A DNA stretch of 64,000 bases from Erwinia sp. HDF1-3R (GCF_039621855.1 NZ_CP155071.1:4650001-4714000), one strand, 5' to 3'; counted from the first letter of the stretch, positions 18,362 through 26,379 are shown. Notes: generated by a model not told the origin, from the sequence alone. Numbers and translations are program-made.

Positions 18362-18820
18362 TCACCCATTGAGGTTATCCCTCAGGGTTTCTAAATCCTG
18401 CTTCAGCGATTGTAGCGTCACGTCATCACAGGATGACGCAGAGAGCACCGATTCCGGGATCCCCGTCGCTTTATTGCGTAATGCCTTGCCCTGTTCGGTC
18501 AGGGTGACCACCACCTGACGTTCATCCTTGCGCGAGCGCTGCCGGTTCAGCAGTCCGGCTGCTTCCAGCCTTTTCAGCAGCGGCGTCAGCGTGGCGGAGT
18601 CCAGGAACAGCCGCTCGCCAATTTCCGATACGGTGACATCGTCCCGCTCCCACAGCACCAGCATCACCAGGTACTGCGGATAGGTAATATCAAGCCGGGT
18701 CAGGAGCTGGCGATAGAGTTTATGCAGCGCCAGATTGGCGGAATAAAGCGCAAAACAGAGCTGCTGATCGAGCAACAGTGGCGTGTCTTTCGCTTTTTTG
18801 TCATCTTGTTTGATATTCAT
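18362..18820 (-). CDS. ohrR: MarR-family peroxide-sensing repressor OhrR
   Basis: 152 residues with the winged-helix MarR fold: [28 protein letters not shown] is the recognition helix and [15 protein letters not shown] the wing. The single N-terminal cysteine Cys22 in QLCFALYSA is the peroxide-sensing residue of OhrR. A second cysteine near the C-terminus (SSCDD) could form the intersubunit disulfide seen in two-Cys OhrR proteins. It sits just upstream of ohr on the same strand. A palindrome upstream of its own start suggests autoregulation. Confidence 0.93.
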   Translation of the reverse strand: MNIKQDDKKAKDTPLLLDQQLCFALYSANLALHKLYRQLLTRLDITYPQYLVMLVLWERDDVTVSEIGERLFLDSATLTPLLKRLEAAGLLNRQRSRKDERQVVVTLTEQGKALRNKATGIPESVLSASSCDDVTLQSLKQDLETLRDNLNG

Positions 18821-18846
18821 GGTAAAAATATAAATAGCACACTACA

Positions 18847-18865
18847 TAATTGCAAGCAAATTTTA
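18847..18865. promoter_or_regulatory. Inverted repeat between ohrR and the (p)ppGpp hydrolase gene
   Basis: TAATTGC-AA-GCAAATTTTA is a near-perfect palindrome with AATT-type arms, close to the TACAATT/AATTGTA form known for OhrR boxes. It sits in the 65-base gap between the two divergent starts, so it could control both ohrR and the hydrolase gene. Confidence 0.45.
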
Positions 18866-18885
18866 ATCTCTGGGGGTAACTGGCG

Positions 18886-19500
18886 ATGCATTCACTGGAA
18901 GAGCGGGCAAGACGTTATGCCACTAAGGCCCATGCCGAGGCGGGGCAGCGACGAAAATACACCGATGAGCCTTACATTGTGCATCCGGCTGCGGTGGTTG
19001 AACGGGTGCGCAGCGTGACCGACAGCGAGGTCATGCTGGCCGCCGCCTGGCTGCATGACACGGTAGAGGATACGCCCAGCACGCTTGCCGATATCGAAAA
19101 CCACTTTGGCCCCGAGGTTGCCAGTCTGGTTGAAATGCTCACAGACGCGCAGCAGCCTCAGGCAAAAAATCGCGCGGCGCGTAAGGTTGCACACTTTCGC
19201 CATACGGCAAAAGCATCAGCCGATGCGCAGACCATAAAACTTGCTGATATTATTGATAATACCCGGTCTATTATTCAGTTTAACGCCCATTTTGCCCGCG
19301 TCTATCTGGTTGAGAAGCGCGTACAGATCACCCTGCTAACCGCCGGCGATCGTGATCTATGGCAGCAGGCGTCAACCATTATTGAACGCGGCATCGACCA
19401 GCTGACCCAGGCACCCTGGCACGTTCCGCCCTCCTGGTTTGTGCTCCAGCAAAATAAATACCCGCTGTCAGAGGACCCGCAGCCTTCCGGGCACGGCTAA
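18886..19500 (+). CDS. Small alarmone hydrolase (Mesh1/SpoT-type HD domain protein)
   Basis: 204 residues, only an HD hydrolase domain. Motifs match the SpoT/Mesh1 pyrophosphohydrolase: YATKAH (H16), YIVHPAAV (H33), LHDTVEDT (H57, D58, E61, D62) and KLADIIDNT (K118, D121, N125). These are the Mn-binding and nucleotide-binding residues. No synthetase, TGS or ACT domain follows, so it should degrade (p)ppGpp without making it. Mesh1 homologues can also act on NADPH, which would be notable beside a peroxide-response locus. It is divergent from ohrR and ends at a GC-rich inverted repeat (19502-19525). Confidence 0.85.
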   Translation: MHSLEERARRYATKAHAEAGQRRKYTDEPYIVHPAAVVERVRSVTDSEVMLAAAWLHDTVEDTPSTLADIENHFGPEVASLVEMLTDAQQPQAKNRAARKVAHFRHTAKASADAQTIKLADIIDNTRSIIQFNAHFARVYLVEKRVQITLLTAGDRDLWQQASTIIERGIDQLTQAPWHVPPSWFVLQQNKYPLSEDPQPSGHG

Positions 19501-19501
19501 A

Positions 19502-19525
19502 GGCCCGCATCAACCGCAGCGGGCC
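19502..19525 (+). terminator. Inverted repeat after the alarmone hydrolase gene
   Basis: GGCCCGC-N10-GCGGGCC begins two bases after the stop. No clear T-run follows (AGGTTTCG), so termination would be weak or factor-assisted. It also lies at the end of the convergent RcnB-like gene. Confidence 0.4.
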
Positions 19526-19582
19526 AGGTTTCGCTAAGCGAAGAGTAAGGGAGAGGGGCGGCATCGCTTCCGCGTGGGGCGA

Positions 19583-20053
19583 TTACTGCTTGTAGAAAAT
19601 GTCGCCCGACTCTGCTTTTACAATCTTGCCATCTTCTTTGGAAATCAAAACGTAGTTTCCGCCCATATAGGTCCAGCTGGTCCCTTCGTCCGGTGCCGGA
19701 AGGTGACGGGTTTTCCAGTCGATAATCTCGTATTTTTTGGTACGGTACCGGTCCGGTACTACGCTGCCGAGTGTAAAGTGCTGGAAATCTGCAAAAAAGG
19801 ACGTGATTTCATAAGGGTGTGCAGGATCGGGCTGCGCCGTATTATCGCCGTCCTGGCTCTGCGCAGGCTTTTGCCCCTGCGGTGCCGGTGCGGGAATGGC
19901 CTGAAGATCGGGGGACTGTGTGGCAGGCGCCTGTTGGTCCGGGGTCGCCTGAGGCTGCACAGGCTGCGCGTCTGCGGCAAAGGCCGTTGACATCAGCGGC
20001 ACGGCACCCAATAAGATGGCTGAAAACAACAATACGGACGTCGACTTACTCAT
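19583..20053 (-). CDS. Periplasmic RcnB-family protein
   Basis: 156 residues from the start MSKSTSVLLFSAIL, chosen because GGAG precedes it and a signal peptide (to AFAADA) follows at once. A Gln/Pro/Ala-rich linker of about 50 residues leads to a C-terminal domain containing YRTKKYEIIDWKTRHLP and WTYMGGNYVLISKEDGKI. That is the RcnB pattern (Ni/Co homeostasis protein of E. coli; family often annotated YohN/RcnB). No rcnA or rcnR neighbour is present, so a role in metal handling is not established and a general envelope role is equally possible. Confidence 0.75.
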   Translation of the reverse strand: MSKSTSVLLFSAILLGAVPLMSTAFAADAQPVQPQATPDQQAPATQSPDLQAIPAPAPQGQKPAQSQDGDNTAQPDPAHPYEITSFFADFQHFTLGSVVPDRYRTKKYEIIDWKTRHLPAPDEGTSWTYMGGNYVLISKEDGKIVKAESGDIFYKQ

Positions 20054-20410
20054 AGTATCTCCACATTTATTACTATCCTGTTGCCTGTCGGCGAGGGAGA
20101 GAGAGTCAACCCCTGTAGCCGCGCAGCGAAGCATTTTATGATACCTGCCTGCGCAAAGGAGGGAAGGTAAATCGTACGGCTCATGATGATTTTCTTAATC
20201 ACCACAGGTAAACGATCTGCGAGGGTCGTGGGCTGAAATCATCAGGAACAGGTAACGGAGCCAAACTGTTGCAGTGCTTTTTATCAAAAAAAATTAATCA
20301 GTGAATTTCACGGCTAAGCGTTTGAACTTTAAGAAAATGCATGAGATTGGCTATCGGGATGGCACGCCATACGGTTTGAAAGGACAAATTGGGGGTGTTA
20401 AATTGGTAAG
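20054..20410. other. Intergenic region between the RcnB-like gene and the sRNA candidate
   Basis: About 350 AT-rich bases with no credible gene. It should contain the leftward promoter of the RcnB-like gene and, near 20376-20404, a rightward promoter TTGAAA-N17-TAAATT that would start the small RNA described next. Confidence 0.45.
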
Positions 20411-20515
20411 AATTTCCGGACAGCGAGTGCTTTTTTTATGCCCCGTCTGCCCGGAAAGGTTTTTCCCTGGTGTCGGCTAAATTAGCTACCTGACTGTTGA
20501 AGTCAGGTTTTTTTT
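20411..20515 (+). ncRNA. Candidate ArcZ-like Hfq-dependent small RNA
   Basis: A rho-independent terminator (ACCTGACT-GTTGA-AGTCAGGT followed by seven to eight T, 20488-20515) stands alone with no upstream gene on this strand. Before it lies TTTTCCCTGGTGTCGGC, which differs by one base from the seed of E. coli ArcZ (TTTCCCTGGTGTTGGC, from memory). Next comes a short stem GCTA-AAT-TAGC in the place where ArcZ has its small stem. A 5' stem TTTCCGGACAG/CTGCCCGGAAA (20414-20458) precedes the seed. A promoter TTGAAA-N17-TAAATT would start a transcript of about 105 nt. Layout (5' stem, single-stranded seed, short stem, terminator) is that of ArcZ. Whether this is the genuine arcZ or a second copy cannot be told here; the arcB/elbB context is absent. 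Confidence 0.6.
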
Positions 20516-20535
20516 GCCTCTAGCTTACGGAGTCC

Positions 20536-20564
20536 ATTATAGGTAGTCAGCCTGATTCCGTAAG
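20536..20564 (-). promoter_or_regulatory. Leftward promoter facing away from esaR (PesaS-like)
   Basis: On the minus strand there is a perfect -10 TATAAT (20536-20541) with a poor -35 (CTTACG, 20559-20564). The first palindromic box (centre 20572.5) is centred about 43 bases upstream of the expected start, the classical LuxR-type activator position. From memory, P. stewartii has such an EsaR-activated promoter (PesaS) divergent from esaR, driving a putative RNA. The transcript here would run antisense to the ArcZ-like RNA candidate. Confidence 0.55.
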
Positions 20565-20605
20565 TTGTACTTAAGTACTGCATCACCCTGTACTTAAGTA
20601 CACCA
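20563..20605. promoter_or_regulatory. Two EsaR (lux-type) boxes upstream of esaR
   Basis: The perfect 12-bp palindrome GTACTTAAGTAC occurs twice (20567-20578 and 20590-20601), 23 bp apart or about two helical turns. Flanks are TT/TG for the first and CT/AC for the second. They end about 45 bases before the esaR start. Position and sequence fit lux/esa-type boxes through which EsaR represses its own gene without acyl-homoserine lactone and activates the divergent promoter. Tandem identical boxes suggest cooperative binding of two dimers. Confidence 0.75.
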
Positions 20606-20646
20606 CCATGCTGAAACAGGGAAGCTCAGACCTTCAGGGAGTCCAC

Positions 20647-21387
20647 ATGTTTTCAATATTTCAGGAAAATCAGATAATAACGGAGACGCTCCGTAATTAT
20701 ATCGACAGGAAACTTTTACACCTGGGCAGCCCGGAGTATGCATACACCGTCGTCAGCAAGAAAAATCCATCAAATCTTCTTATTATTTCCAGTTATCCTG
20801 ACGAATGGGTAAACCTTTACCGTACCAATAACCTCCAGCATACCGACCCGGTGATACTGACTGCGTTCAGACGGACCTCTCCCTTTGCCTGGGACGAAAA
20901 TATCACCCTGATGTCCGACCTGAAGTTTACGAAAATATTCTCTCTGTCCAAGCAGTACAACATCCTTAACGGCTTTACCTTTGTCCTGCATGACCACTTT
21001 AACAACCTTGCGCTGTTATCGATCATTATTGACCGCAACGTGCAGGACCATCTGGAAGGGCTTCTTTCAACCGACCGCGCCACCATGCAGATGCATCTGA
21101 TAGAGATTAACGAGCAGATGTACCGGCTGGTGCACTCCGTCTCGTCGGGCCGGGGACATGCGGATGCGAGCAACAATAAAGCTATTTTTACCGCGCGTGA
21201 GAATGAGGTGTTGTACTGGGCAAGTATGGGAAAAACCTATGCGGAAATCGCCACCATTACCGGTATTTCGGTACGGACGGTCAAATTTCATATGGGTAAT
21301 GTGGTCAGTAAACTGGGGGTGAGTAACGCCCGCCAGGCAATCCGGCTGGGCGTTGAGCTGGAGCTGATTACGCCGACGCAGTCGTAG
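20647..21387 (+). CDS. esaR: Quorum-sensing LuxR-family regulator EsaR
   Basis: 246 residues, very close to EsaR of P. stewartii over the whole length (for example YTVVSKKNPSN and RENEVLYWASMGKTYAEIA). The N-terminal domain binds acyl-homoserine lactone; the C-terminal GerE-type helix-turn-helix includes GISVRTVKFHMGNVVSKLGV. EsaR-type proteins bind DNA without the signal and are released by 3-oxo-C6-HSL, so they mostly repress (capsule regulator rcsA and esaR itself) and activate a few promoters. The start MFSIFQENQ is chosen over an upstream in-frame ATG by homology. The end overlaps that of convergent esaI by 20 bases, as in Pantoea. Confidence 0.95.
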   Translation: MFSIFQENQIITETLRNYIDRKLLHLGSPEYAYTVVSKKNPSNLLIISSYPDEWVNLYRTNNLQHTDPVILTAFRRTSPFAWDENITLMSDLKFTKIFSLSKQYNILNGFTFVLHDHFNNLALLSIIIDRNVQDHLEGLLSTDRATMQMHLIEINEQMYRLVHSVSSGRGHADASNNKAIFTARENEVLYWASMGKTYAEIATITGISVRTVKFHMGNVVSKLGVSNARQAIRLGVELELITPTQS

Positions 21388-22015
21388 ACGTGAGTGACAT
21401 CGGCCAGTTGACAAGTGACGGCTCAGAAGCGTGGATCGTGGCATTAATTTTCGCGGCCATCTGCGCCTGGCTCTCCCTGTCTGTCGGCAAAAAGAGCAGA
21501 TAAATACGCTCTTTCTCACTGAGCCAGGCCTCTTTTAACGGCTTTATCTGCCAGCCGGAACGCTTCAGGATGGTCAGCATCGCCCGGCTGACAATCGTGT
21601 AAATTCCATTGTAGCTATAGTGGCGGGCATAGTTGATCATCGCCAGGAACAGCATCTGGCTAATGGGATAACGTTCGCCCAGTAGCTGACGCGCACGCGC
21701 CTTATCAACAAAGAAACGGCTCGACTCCCTTTCACCCGGCGGCAGCGGTACATCTTCAAAACAGGCCTTAAAGGTATGGGTTATCATATTAGGCTGGTCG
21801 AGAGGGGTAAAACGTACGCTACAGATCAGCTGGCCTTCATACAAACCCAGAAGATAGCGCGTTCCCGGGGCATCAAACTCATCGAATTCCATATCTCTGT
21901 TGCACACCACGTCCCAGCCCAGCCGGTCGCTAAAGGTTTTCTTGCGCAGGCGGTAAAGCTCATCCGACTGTACGCCTTTAAGTTCATCGTAACTGACGTC
22001 AAAAAATTCAAGCAT
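21368..22015 (-). CDS. esaI: Acyl-homoserine-lactone synthase EsaI
   Basis: Makes the AHL signal from S-adenosylmethionine and acyl-ACP. 215 residues; conserved LuxI-family positions are visible: RKKTFSDRLGWDV (R, F and W), DEFD, GTRYLLGLYEGQLICSVRF, ESSRFFVDK (E, S, R, F) and the substrate-pocket TIVSRAMLTILKRSGW. The sequence follows EsaI closely, which makes 3-oxo-C6-HSL; the product here is inferred. The C-terminus differs and is longer than in P. stewartii. It converges on esaR with a 20-base 3' overlap, so read-through antisense regulation is possible. Confidence 0.95.
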   Translation of the reverse strand: MLEFFDVSYDELKGVQSDELYRLRKKTFSDRLGWDVVCNRDMEFDEFDAPGTRYLLGLYEGQLICSVRFTPLDQPNMITHTFKACFEDVPLPPGERESSRFFVDKARARQLLGERYPISQMLFLAMINYARHYSYNGIYTIVSRAMLTILKRSGWQIKPLKEAWLSEKERIYLLFLPTDRESQAQMAAKINATIHASEPSLVNWPMSLTSTTASA

Positions 22016-22074
22016 TCCATCACCCTGATTACGTTAAATTTACTAAACAAAAATTCCACGACTGACAGAAGTCG

Positions 22075-22094
22075 GTAACCACTATTGTACAGGG
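22075..22094 (-). promoter_or_regulatory. Possible lux-type box upstream of esaI
   Basis: Minus-strand CCCTGTACAATAGTGGTTAC matches the left three quarters of the P. stewartii esa box (CCTGTACTATAGTG, one mismatch) but the right arm is degenerate. It lies 60-80 bases before esaI. In P. stewartii esaI is reported as not controlled by EsaR, so this may be a relic or a weak site. Confidence 0.4.
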
Positions 22095-22611
22095 GTTTTT
22101 AATGAGATGGTTAAAACTGTCTTATACAAAGGTGCAGTAATTGATGAAGTTAATTGATGCGACGGGGTAAATGTGAAGGGATACCTGCGAATTAAGTGAC
22201 GGTATCCGGGGTGTTACGGGGCCTACTGACCGACCAGCCCCTAATGTCTCCGATCGCATCCGTGAGAAAGTCGTCTCAGCGCGGGCGTGAAAATTCGTTT
22301 TTTTACTAACGTAAACCGAGCATAATCAGCCAATAACCTTTTTTCTAAAGGATGCGCCCCGGCAAGGGTTAAAATTCACCCGGCCAAAGTAAAGGTGAGT
22401 GCCTTCGCGATTTGCCCACTGCGGCCATGCTGCAACGAGCCACGCAACGGCCCCCTGCCAGAGACGGACATAAGGTAGCCAATCTGAGACCCTGACAGGA
22501 AACTTAACCCACCCTGAAGCAATAAAACCCACCTTTGATGTCACCTGCCCCTTCGCCGCCGGCTTTGTTATGTGCCGCGGGCCTTCCCGGAGGGCGATCC
22601 CGATCGTGGGG
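22095..22611. other. Long intergenic region between esaI and emrY
   Basis: About 515 bases without a supported gene. Seen: an inverted repeat GGATACC-N16-GGTATCC (about 22181-22209), a T7 run after CGTGAAAATTCG near 22285-22303 that could be a weak rightward terminator, and AT-rich sequence upstream of the esaI box. Minus-strand open frames after emrY have no recognisable protein and poor codon use. Nothing else could be identified. Confidence 0.4.
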
Positions 22612-24147
22612 TTAATGTCTTTCCCTCTCCAGGGTGGGTTTTGCGAACCACACCAGCAGGGTAAGAAATAAAAATACCGCGGCGGAGAGGGCAAAAATCT
22701 CATTGGCAGAGAGGATAAGCGCCTGCTGGGTGATCTGCTGGTCTACCCAGGCCAGCGTCTGCGCCGGGCTAAGCCCCATACCGTGTAAAACCTGCTCTGT
22801 CTGCTGCCAGGCAGGATTACCCGGCCGGACAAACTCGCTCAGTTCGCTGTGATGCAGCGTTTCACGCCGGCTCCAGAGCGTAATGGTTAACGAGGTGCCG
22901 ATGGATCCGGAGAGCGTACGCAAAAAATTACTCATGCTGGTCGCGCTGGCAAACCTGTCTGACGGGAGTCCGGCAAGCGAAATGGTGGTCAGCGGCAGAA
23001 AGAAGCAGGCGATGGCGAATCCCTGGATAAACTGCGGTAACACAATGGCGGAAAAGGTGATGTCAGGGGAAAAGATGATCGCCCGCCAGTAGTAACATAT
23101 GCTGTAGACGATGAAGCTGAAGGTGACCAGCAGGCGCATATCCACCCTGTTACCGTAGCGGCCGATTAGCGGCGCCAGAATCAGCGGGATAAAACCAATT
23201 GGCGCATAGGCGAGTCCGGCCCATAAGGAGGTGTAACCCATGGCCTCCTGGAGCAGCTGCGGCATAAGAACGATCGCACCGGAGTAAATGAGATAGGCGC
23301 AGACGATGCAAAGTACGCCAATCGAAAAATTGCGCGACCTGAACAGGGTAAAATCCACTATCGGATTTGCGCTGCGCGTTTCGTGAATAATCAGTGAGGT
23401 CAGGGTAATGACCGAAACGGCAGCCAGAACAACAATCGCCGGTGAGCTAAACCAGTCCAGATCTTTGCCCTTACTGAGCATAATTTGCAGGCTTCCGACC
23501 CCCAGCACCAGCAGGCTTAACCCGGTAAAATTCAGCTTAACCGGGTGAGTGACCGTCTCGCGTCCCTTAAGCAGAAACACGCTCATTCCCACGACAAGGA
23601 TACCCATCGGTACGTTGATGAAGAAAATCCATCCCCAGTGATAATTCTCACAGATGTAACCGCCAAATATCGGACCTAAGATCGGCGCGATAATCACCGT
23701 CATCGACCAGGTCGCCAGCGCCAGCGTGCGCTTTTCAGGGGGGTAGTTTCGCAAGAGCAGGCTTTGCGAGAGCGGGATTAACGGTCCGGCCACCAGTCCC
23801 TGTATCACGCGAAAAGCGATCAGCAGATCGAGGCTGTTTGCCAGACCACAGCAGAGTGAAGCGATCGCAAACAGCGCCACCGAAAGTGTAAAAAGCCGGA
23901 CTTCCCCGAGCCGCTGCGCGAGCCGCGCGGTTACCGGCAGCGAAATGGCGTTCGCCACGCCAAAGGAGGTGATCACCCAGGTTCCTTCATCCGTTGACGC
24001 GCCAAGGAAGCCGGAAATGGTCGGGATGGCCACGTTGGAGATCGTCGAGTCAAGCATCTGCATAAAGGTTGCCAGCGCTAATCCGACGGTGACCATGATT
24101 AGCATTCCCCCCTTCAGGGGGGCCGGAGCCTCAGCAGCGGCGGCCAT
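22612..24147 (-). CDS. emrY: MFS multidrug exporter EmrY (DHA2 family, 14 helices)
   Basis: 511 residues with 14 predicted membrane helices, the DHA2 drug:H+ antiporter layout. Motif C-like LGPIFGGYICENYHWGWIFFINVP and the D1 motif LDSTISNVAIPTI in helix 1 are clear. It is fused in operon to emrK by a TAATG overlap, and both lie divergent from evgAS exactly as emrKY does in E. coli. EmrY is therefore preferred to EmrB. It works with EmrK and TolC as a three-part pump for drugs and bile salts; in E. coli EvgA induces it. Confidence 0.92.
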   Translation of the reverse strand: MAAAAEAPAPLKGGMLIMVTVGLALATFMQMLDSTISNVAIPTISGFLGASTDEGTWVITSFGVANAISLPVTARLAQRLGEVRLFTLSVALFAIASLCCGLANSLDLLIAFRVIQGLVAGPLIPLSQSLLLRNYPPEKRTLALATWSMTVIIAPILGPIFGGYICENYHWGWIFFINVPMGILVVGMSVFLLKGRETVTHPVKLNFTGLSLLVLGVGSLQIMLSKGKDLDWFSSPAIVVLAAVSVITLTSLIIHETRSANPIVDFTLFRSRNFSIGVLCIVCAYLIYSGAIVLMPQLLQEAMGYTSLWAGLAYAPIGFIPLILAPLIGRYGNRVDMRLLVTFSFIVYSICYYWRAIIFSPDITFSAIVLPQFIQGFAIACFFLPLTTISLAGLPSDRFASATSMSNFLRTLSGSIGTSLTITLWSRRETLHHSELSEFVRPGNPAWQQTEQVLHGMGLSPAQTLAWVDQQITQQALILSANEIFALSAAVFLFLTLLVWFAKPTLERERH

Positions 24148-25310
24148 TACAGCCCTCCATTCTGAGCAATGATCTGCTCAATCTGACGGTCGATGTCGGC
24201 GGTATCCAGCACCAGAGCCATACTGCGCCACGCCGGAATCGGCGATACCTTCTGCGCCAGCGCCTGGTCCGCCGTTGAGATACCGCCCGCGGTGAAAATG
24301 GTCGCCGTCGCTGAAAGTCCAATGCGTAACGGGTATTGTTGAATTTGCCGGGGATCGAGCGCCACACGAACCGGCACGCGCTGGATCACTTTGATCCAGT
24401 TCCCTGACGCATTTTGTGCCGGCAGCAGTGAAAATGCGCTGCCGGTCCCCATGCCGACCCCCTCCACTGCCCCATCAAATACCAGGCTGCTGCCATAGAG
24501 ATCAATAACCACATTGACCTTCTGACCGATTTTTACCGTATTCAGCTGCGTCTCTTTGAAGTTGGCATTGATCCACATCTGATCCTGCGGAACGACCGAA
24601 AGCAGCGTTTGTCCGGCGGTCACCGTTTGTCCGACCTGTACGCTGCGCCCGGCGATATAACCGGTAACCGGACTACGGATTTTGGTTCGCTGTAGGGCAA
24701 GCCAGGCTTCACGCAGGGTATCCGCCGCCTGGAGAACCTGCGGATTGTGTCGCAGCGTGGTGTTGAGCAGAAGCGCCTTGTTCGCCTGGTAAAGCTGTAC
24801 CGCTGCCGCCAGCGACGCTTTATCGCTGGCCACGGCATCGCCTGCATGTTCCAGGGTTTCACGGGCGATCAGGCCTTTCTGGTAGAGCTGCTGCTGGCGT
24901 CTGAAATCGGTTTGCGTCTGATTCAGCGCGATGGCGGCCCGGTCGGCATCAGCAGAATACTGCCCATCCTGCAGGGCCAGCTGATGAATCTGGCGTACCG
25001 TCCAGGCAAGCGCGCTTTGTGCTTTTCTGAAGGCTATCTTCGCATCCGTGTCATCCAGTACTACCAGCACATCGCCTTTCATCACCCTCTGGGTGTCAGC
25101 ATAATTGATGGTCACCACATTGCCCGCCACCTGGGAGGAAACGGGATTAATATTGCCCGCGACATTGGCATCATCGGTACTTTGCCGATCTTTGATGATA
25201 AACAGCCAATAGACCGCGGCGGCAACGCCTAAGAGCAGCACAACGAGCAGCAGGGCAATAACGCCCTTTTTATCCTTCGACAGAACTTTTTCAATGCCAG
25301 AATCTTTCAC
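24147..25310 (-). CDS. emrK: HlyD-family periplasmic adaptor EmrK
   Basis: 387 residues: cytoplasmic N-terminus, one membrane helix (VIALLLVVLLLGVAAAVYWLF), a lipoyl half-motif, a long coiled-coil hairpin and a beta-barrel domain. It follows E. coli EmrK to the end (IEQIIAQNGGL versus IENIISHNGQL), including SVQVGQTVTAGQTLL and NANFKETQL. The start is GTG. It bridges EmrY and the outer-membrane channel TolC. The gene is divergent from evgA across a 450-base control region. Confidence 0.93.
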   Translation of the reverse strand: MKDSGIEKVLSKDKKGVIALLLVVLLLGVAAAVYWLFIIKDRQSTDDANVAGNINPVSSQVAGNVVTINYADTQRVMKGDVLVVLDDTDAKIAFRKAQSALAWTVRQIHQLALQDGQYSADADRAAIALNQTQTDFRRQQQLYQKGLIARETLEHAGDAVASDKASLAAAVQLYQANKALLLNTTLRHNPQVLQAADTLREAWLALQRTKIRSPVTGYIAGRSVQVGQTVTAGQTLLSVVPQDQMWINANFKETQLNTVKIGQKVNVVIDLYGSSLVFDGAVEGVGMGTGSAFSLLPAQNASGNWIKVIQRVPVRVALDPRQIQQYPLRIGLSATATIFTAGGISTADQALAQKVSPIPAWRSMALVLDTADIDRQIEQIIAQNGGL

Positions 25311-25761
25311 ACAACGCTCTCTTTCGCCGTAGTAAAGGGCAACGGCGGTAAAATGACAGGATTAGTACGCTTTGAACCGCTGTGTAGACTAAGGGATGCG
25401 TTTTTTTTTGGTAGCAGACAATACTGTATGCGCCGTATTCTTTTTCTTACGTCCCGCGGAAAAATCTGGTTTTTAACAGGTGAATAAAAATATCAATAAA
25501 TCGTTAACGGTTTCTGTTAACGATAAACCCACGCCGGGAAATACGTTAGGTGATACTGATAATCATCCAGGCGAATTGATTTCGCCCCATTTAGTTTTCA
25601 TTGAGCCAGCGGATTTACCGTTTGTGATATAGTAACCTTCTGAGTTTGAATGACCGCTTTCATTTAGCATCTCTTCAGCTTTACCTATCACTCTTCTTAA
25701 TTAAGACGGAATATCCCCGTGAGGGTTCTGTCATGCTTATTTTTTAGAAGGAAATTGTGTT
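25311..25761. other. Divergent control region between emrK and evgA
   Basis: About 450 AT-rich bases without a gene. It should hold promoters for both emrKY and evgAS. The stretch TTTTTCTTACGTCCC (about 25439-25453) recalls one arm of the EvgA box (TTCTTACG) known in E. coli, but no second arm (TGTAGGAA) follows, so an EvgA site is only possible. A duplicated GTTAACG element (GTTAACGG, then GTTAACGAT) lies at 25503-25526. Confidence 0.4.
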
Positions 25762-26376
25762 TTGAAAGCCATCGTTGTTGACGATCATCCTCTTGCCCGG
25801 ATTGCTATTCGCAATCTGCTTGATACCCAGGGTATCAACGTAATTTCTGAACTGGATGATGGTGCGAAGGTCGTGAAGACCGTGGAGATAACCCAGCCCG
25901 ATTTGGTTATTATTGATGTGGACTTACCTTCGCTCAGTGGAATAGAAGTGCTTGAGCAGCTGCGGAAAAGACGCTATGCCGGGGCTATTATCGTTATTTC
26001 CGCCAAGAATGAACTCTTCTACGGCAAGCGCAGCGCGGCACTGGGCGCGAATGGCTTTATCAGCAAAAAAGAGGGGATGAACAGTATCATTGCCGCCGTC
26101 GAAGCGGCCAGTAATGGGTATAGCTACTTCCCCTTTTCTCTCGATCACTTTTCAGGTGAGGCCACGTCAGAGCAGAAAAAACTGGACTCCCTCTCCACTC
26201 AGGAAATTAATGTACTGCGCTATATTCTGAACGGTACCAGCTACGCCGACATCGCCAGTAAAATGTTTATCAGTAATAAAACCGTCAGCAGCTATAAAAT
26301 ACGATTAATGGAAAAACTGGATTGTTCATCTCTGATCGAACTGTATGACTTCGCGCAGCGGAATAAAATTTGGTGA
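25762..26376 (+). CDS. evgA: Response regulator EvgA (NarL/FixJ type)
   Basis: 204 residues; receiver domain with acidic pocket VVDDH, phospho-acceptor Asp in VIIDVDLPSLSG, Thr/Ser position VISAK, and Lys in FISKKEG, then a LuxR-type helix-turn-helix (TSYADIASKMFISNKTVSSYKIRLMEKL). It follows E. coli EvgA closely, including the C-terminus FAQRNKIW. The start codon is TTG with AGAAGG upstream. In E. coli EvgA turns on the acid-resistance cascade (ydeP, safA, then gadE), yfdX, emrKY and frc. Several of these target types sit next to the gene here. Confidence 0.95.
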   Translation: MKAIVVDDHPLARIAIRNLLDTQGINVISELDDGAKVVKTVEITQPDLVIIDVDLPSLSGIEVLEQLRKRRYAGAIIVISAKNELFYGKRSAALGANGFISKKEGMNSIIAAVEAASNGYSYFPFSLDHFSGEATSEQKKLDSLSTQEINVLRYILNGTSYADIASKMFISNKTVSSYKIRLMEKLDCSSLIELYDFAQRNKIW

Positions 26377-26379
26377 ATA

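Noticed and set aside
22326..22703. Minus-strand open frame after emrY
   Set aside because: Overlaps the emrY end out of frame, has Trp/Pro/Arg-rich composition and no family resemblance or ribosome site.
22612..25310. EmrAB instead of EmrKY
   Set aside because: The adaptor C-terminus and especially the divergent evgAS neighbour match emrKY.
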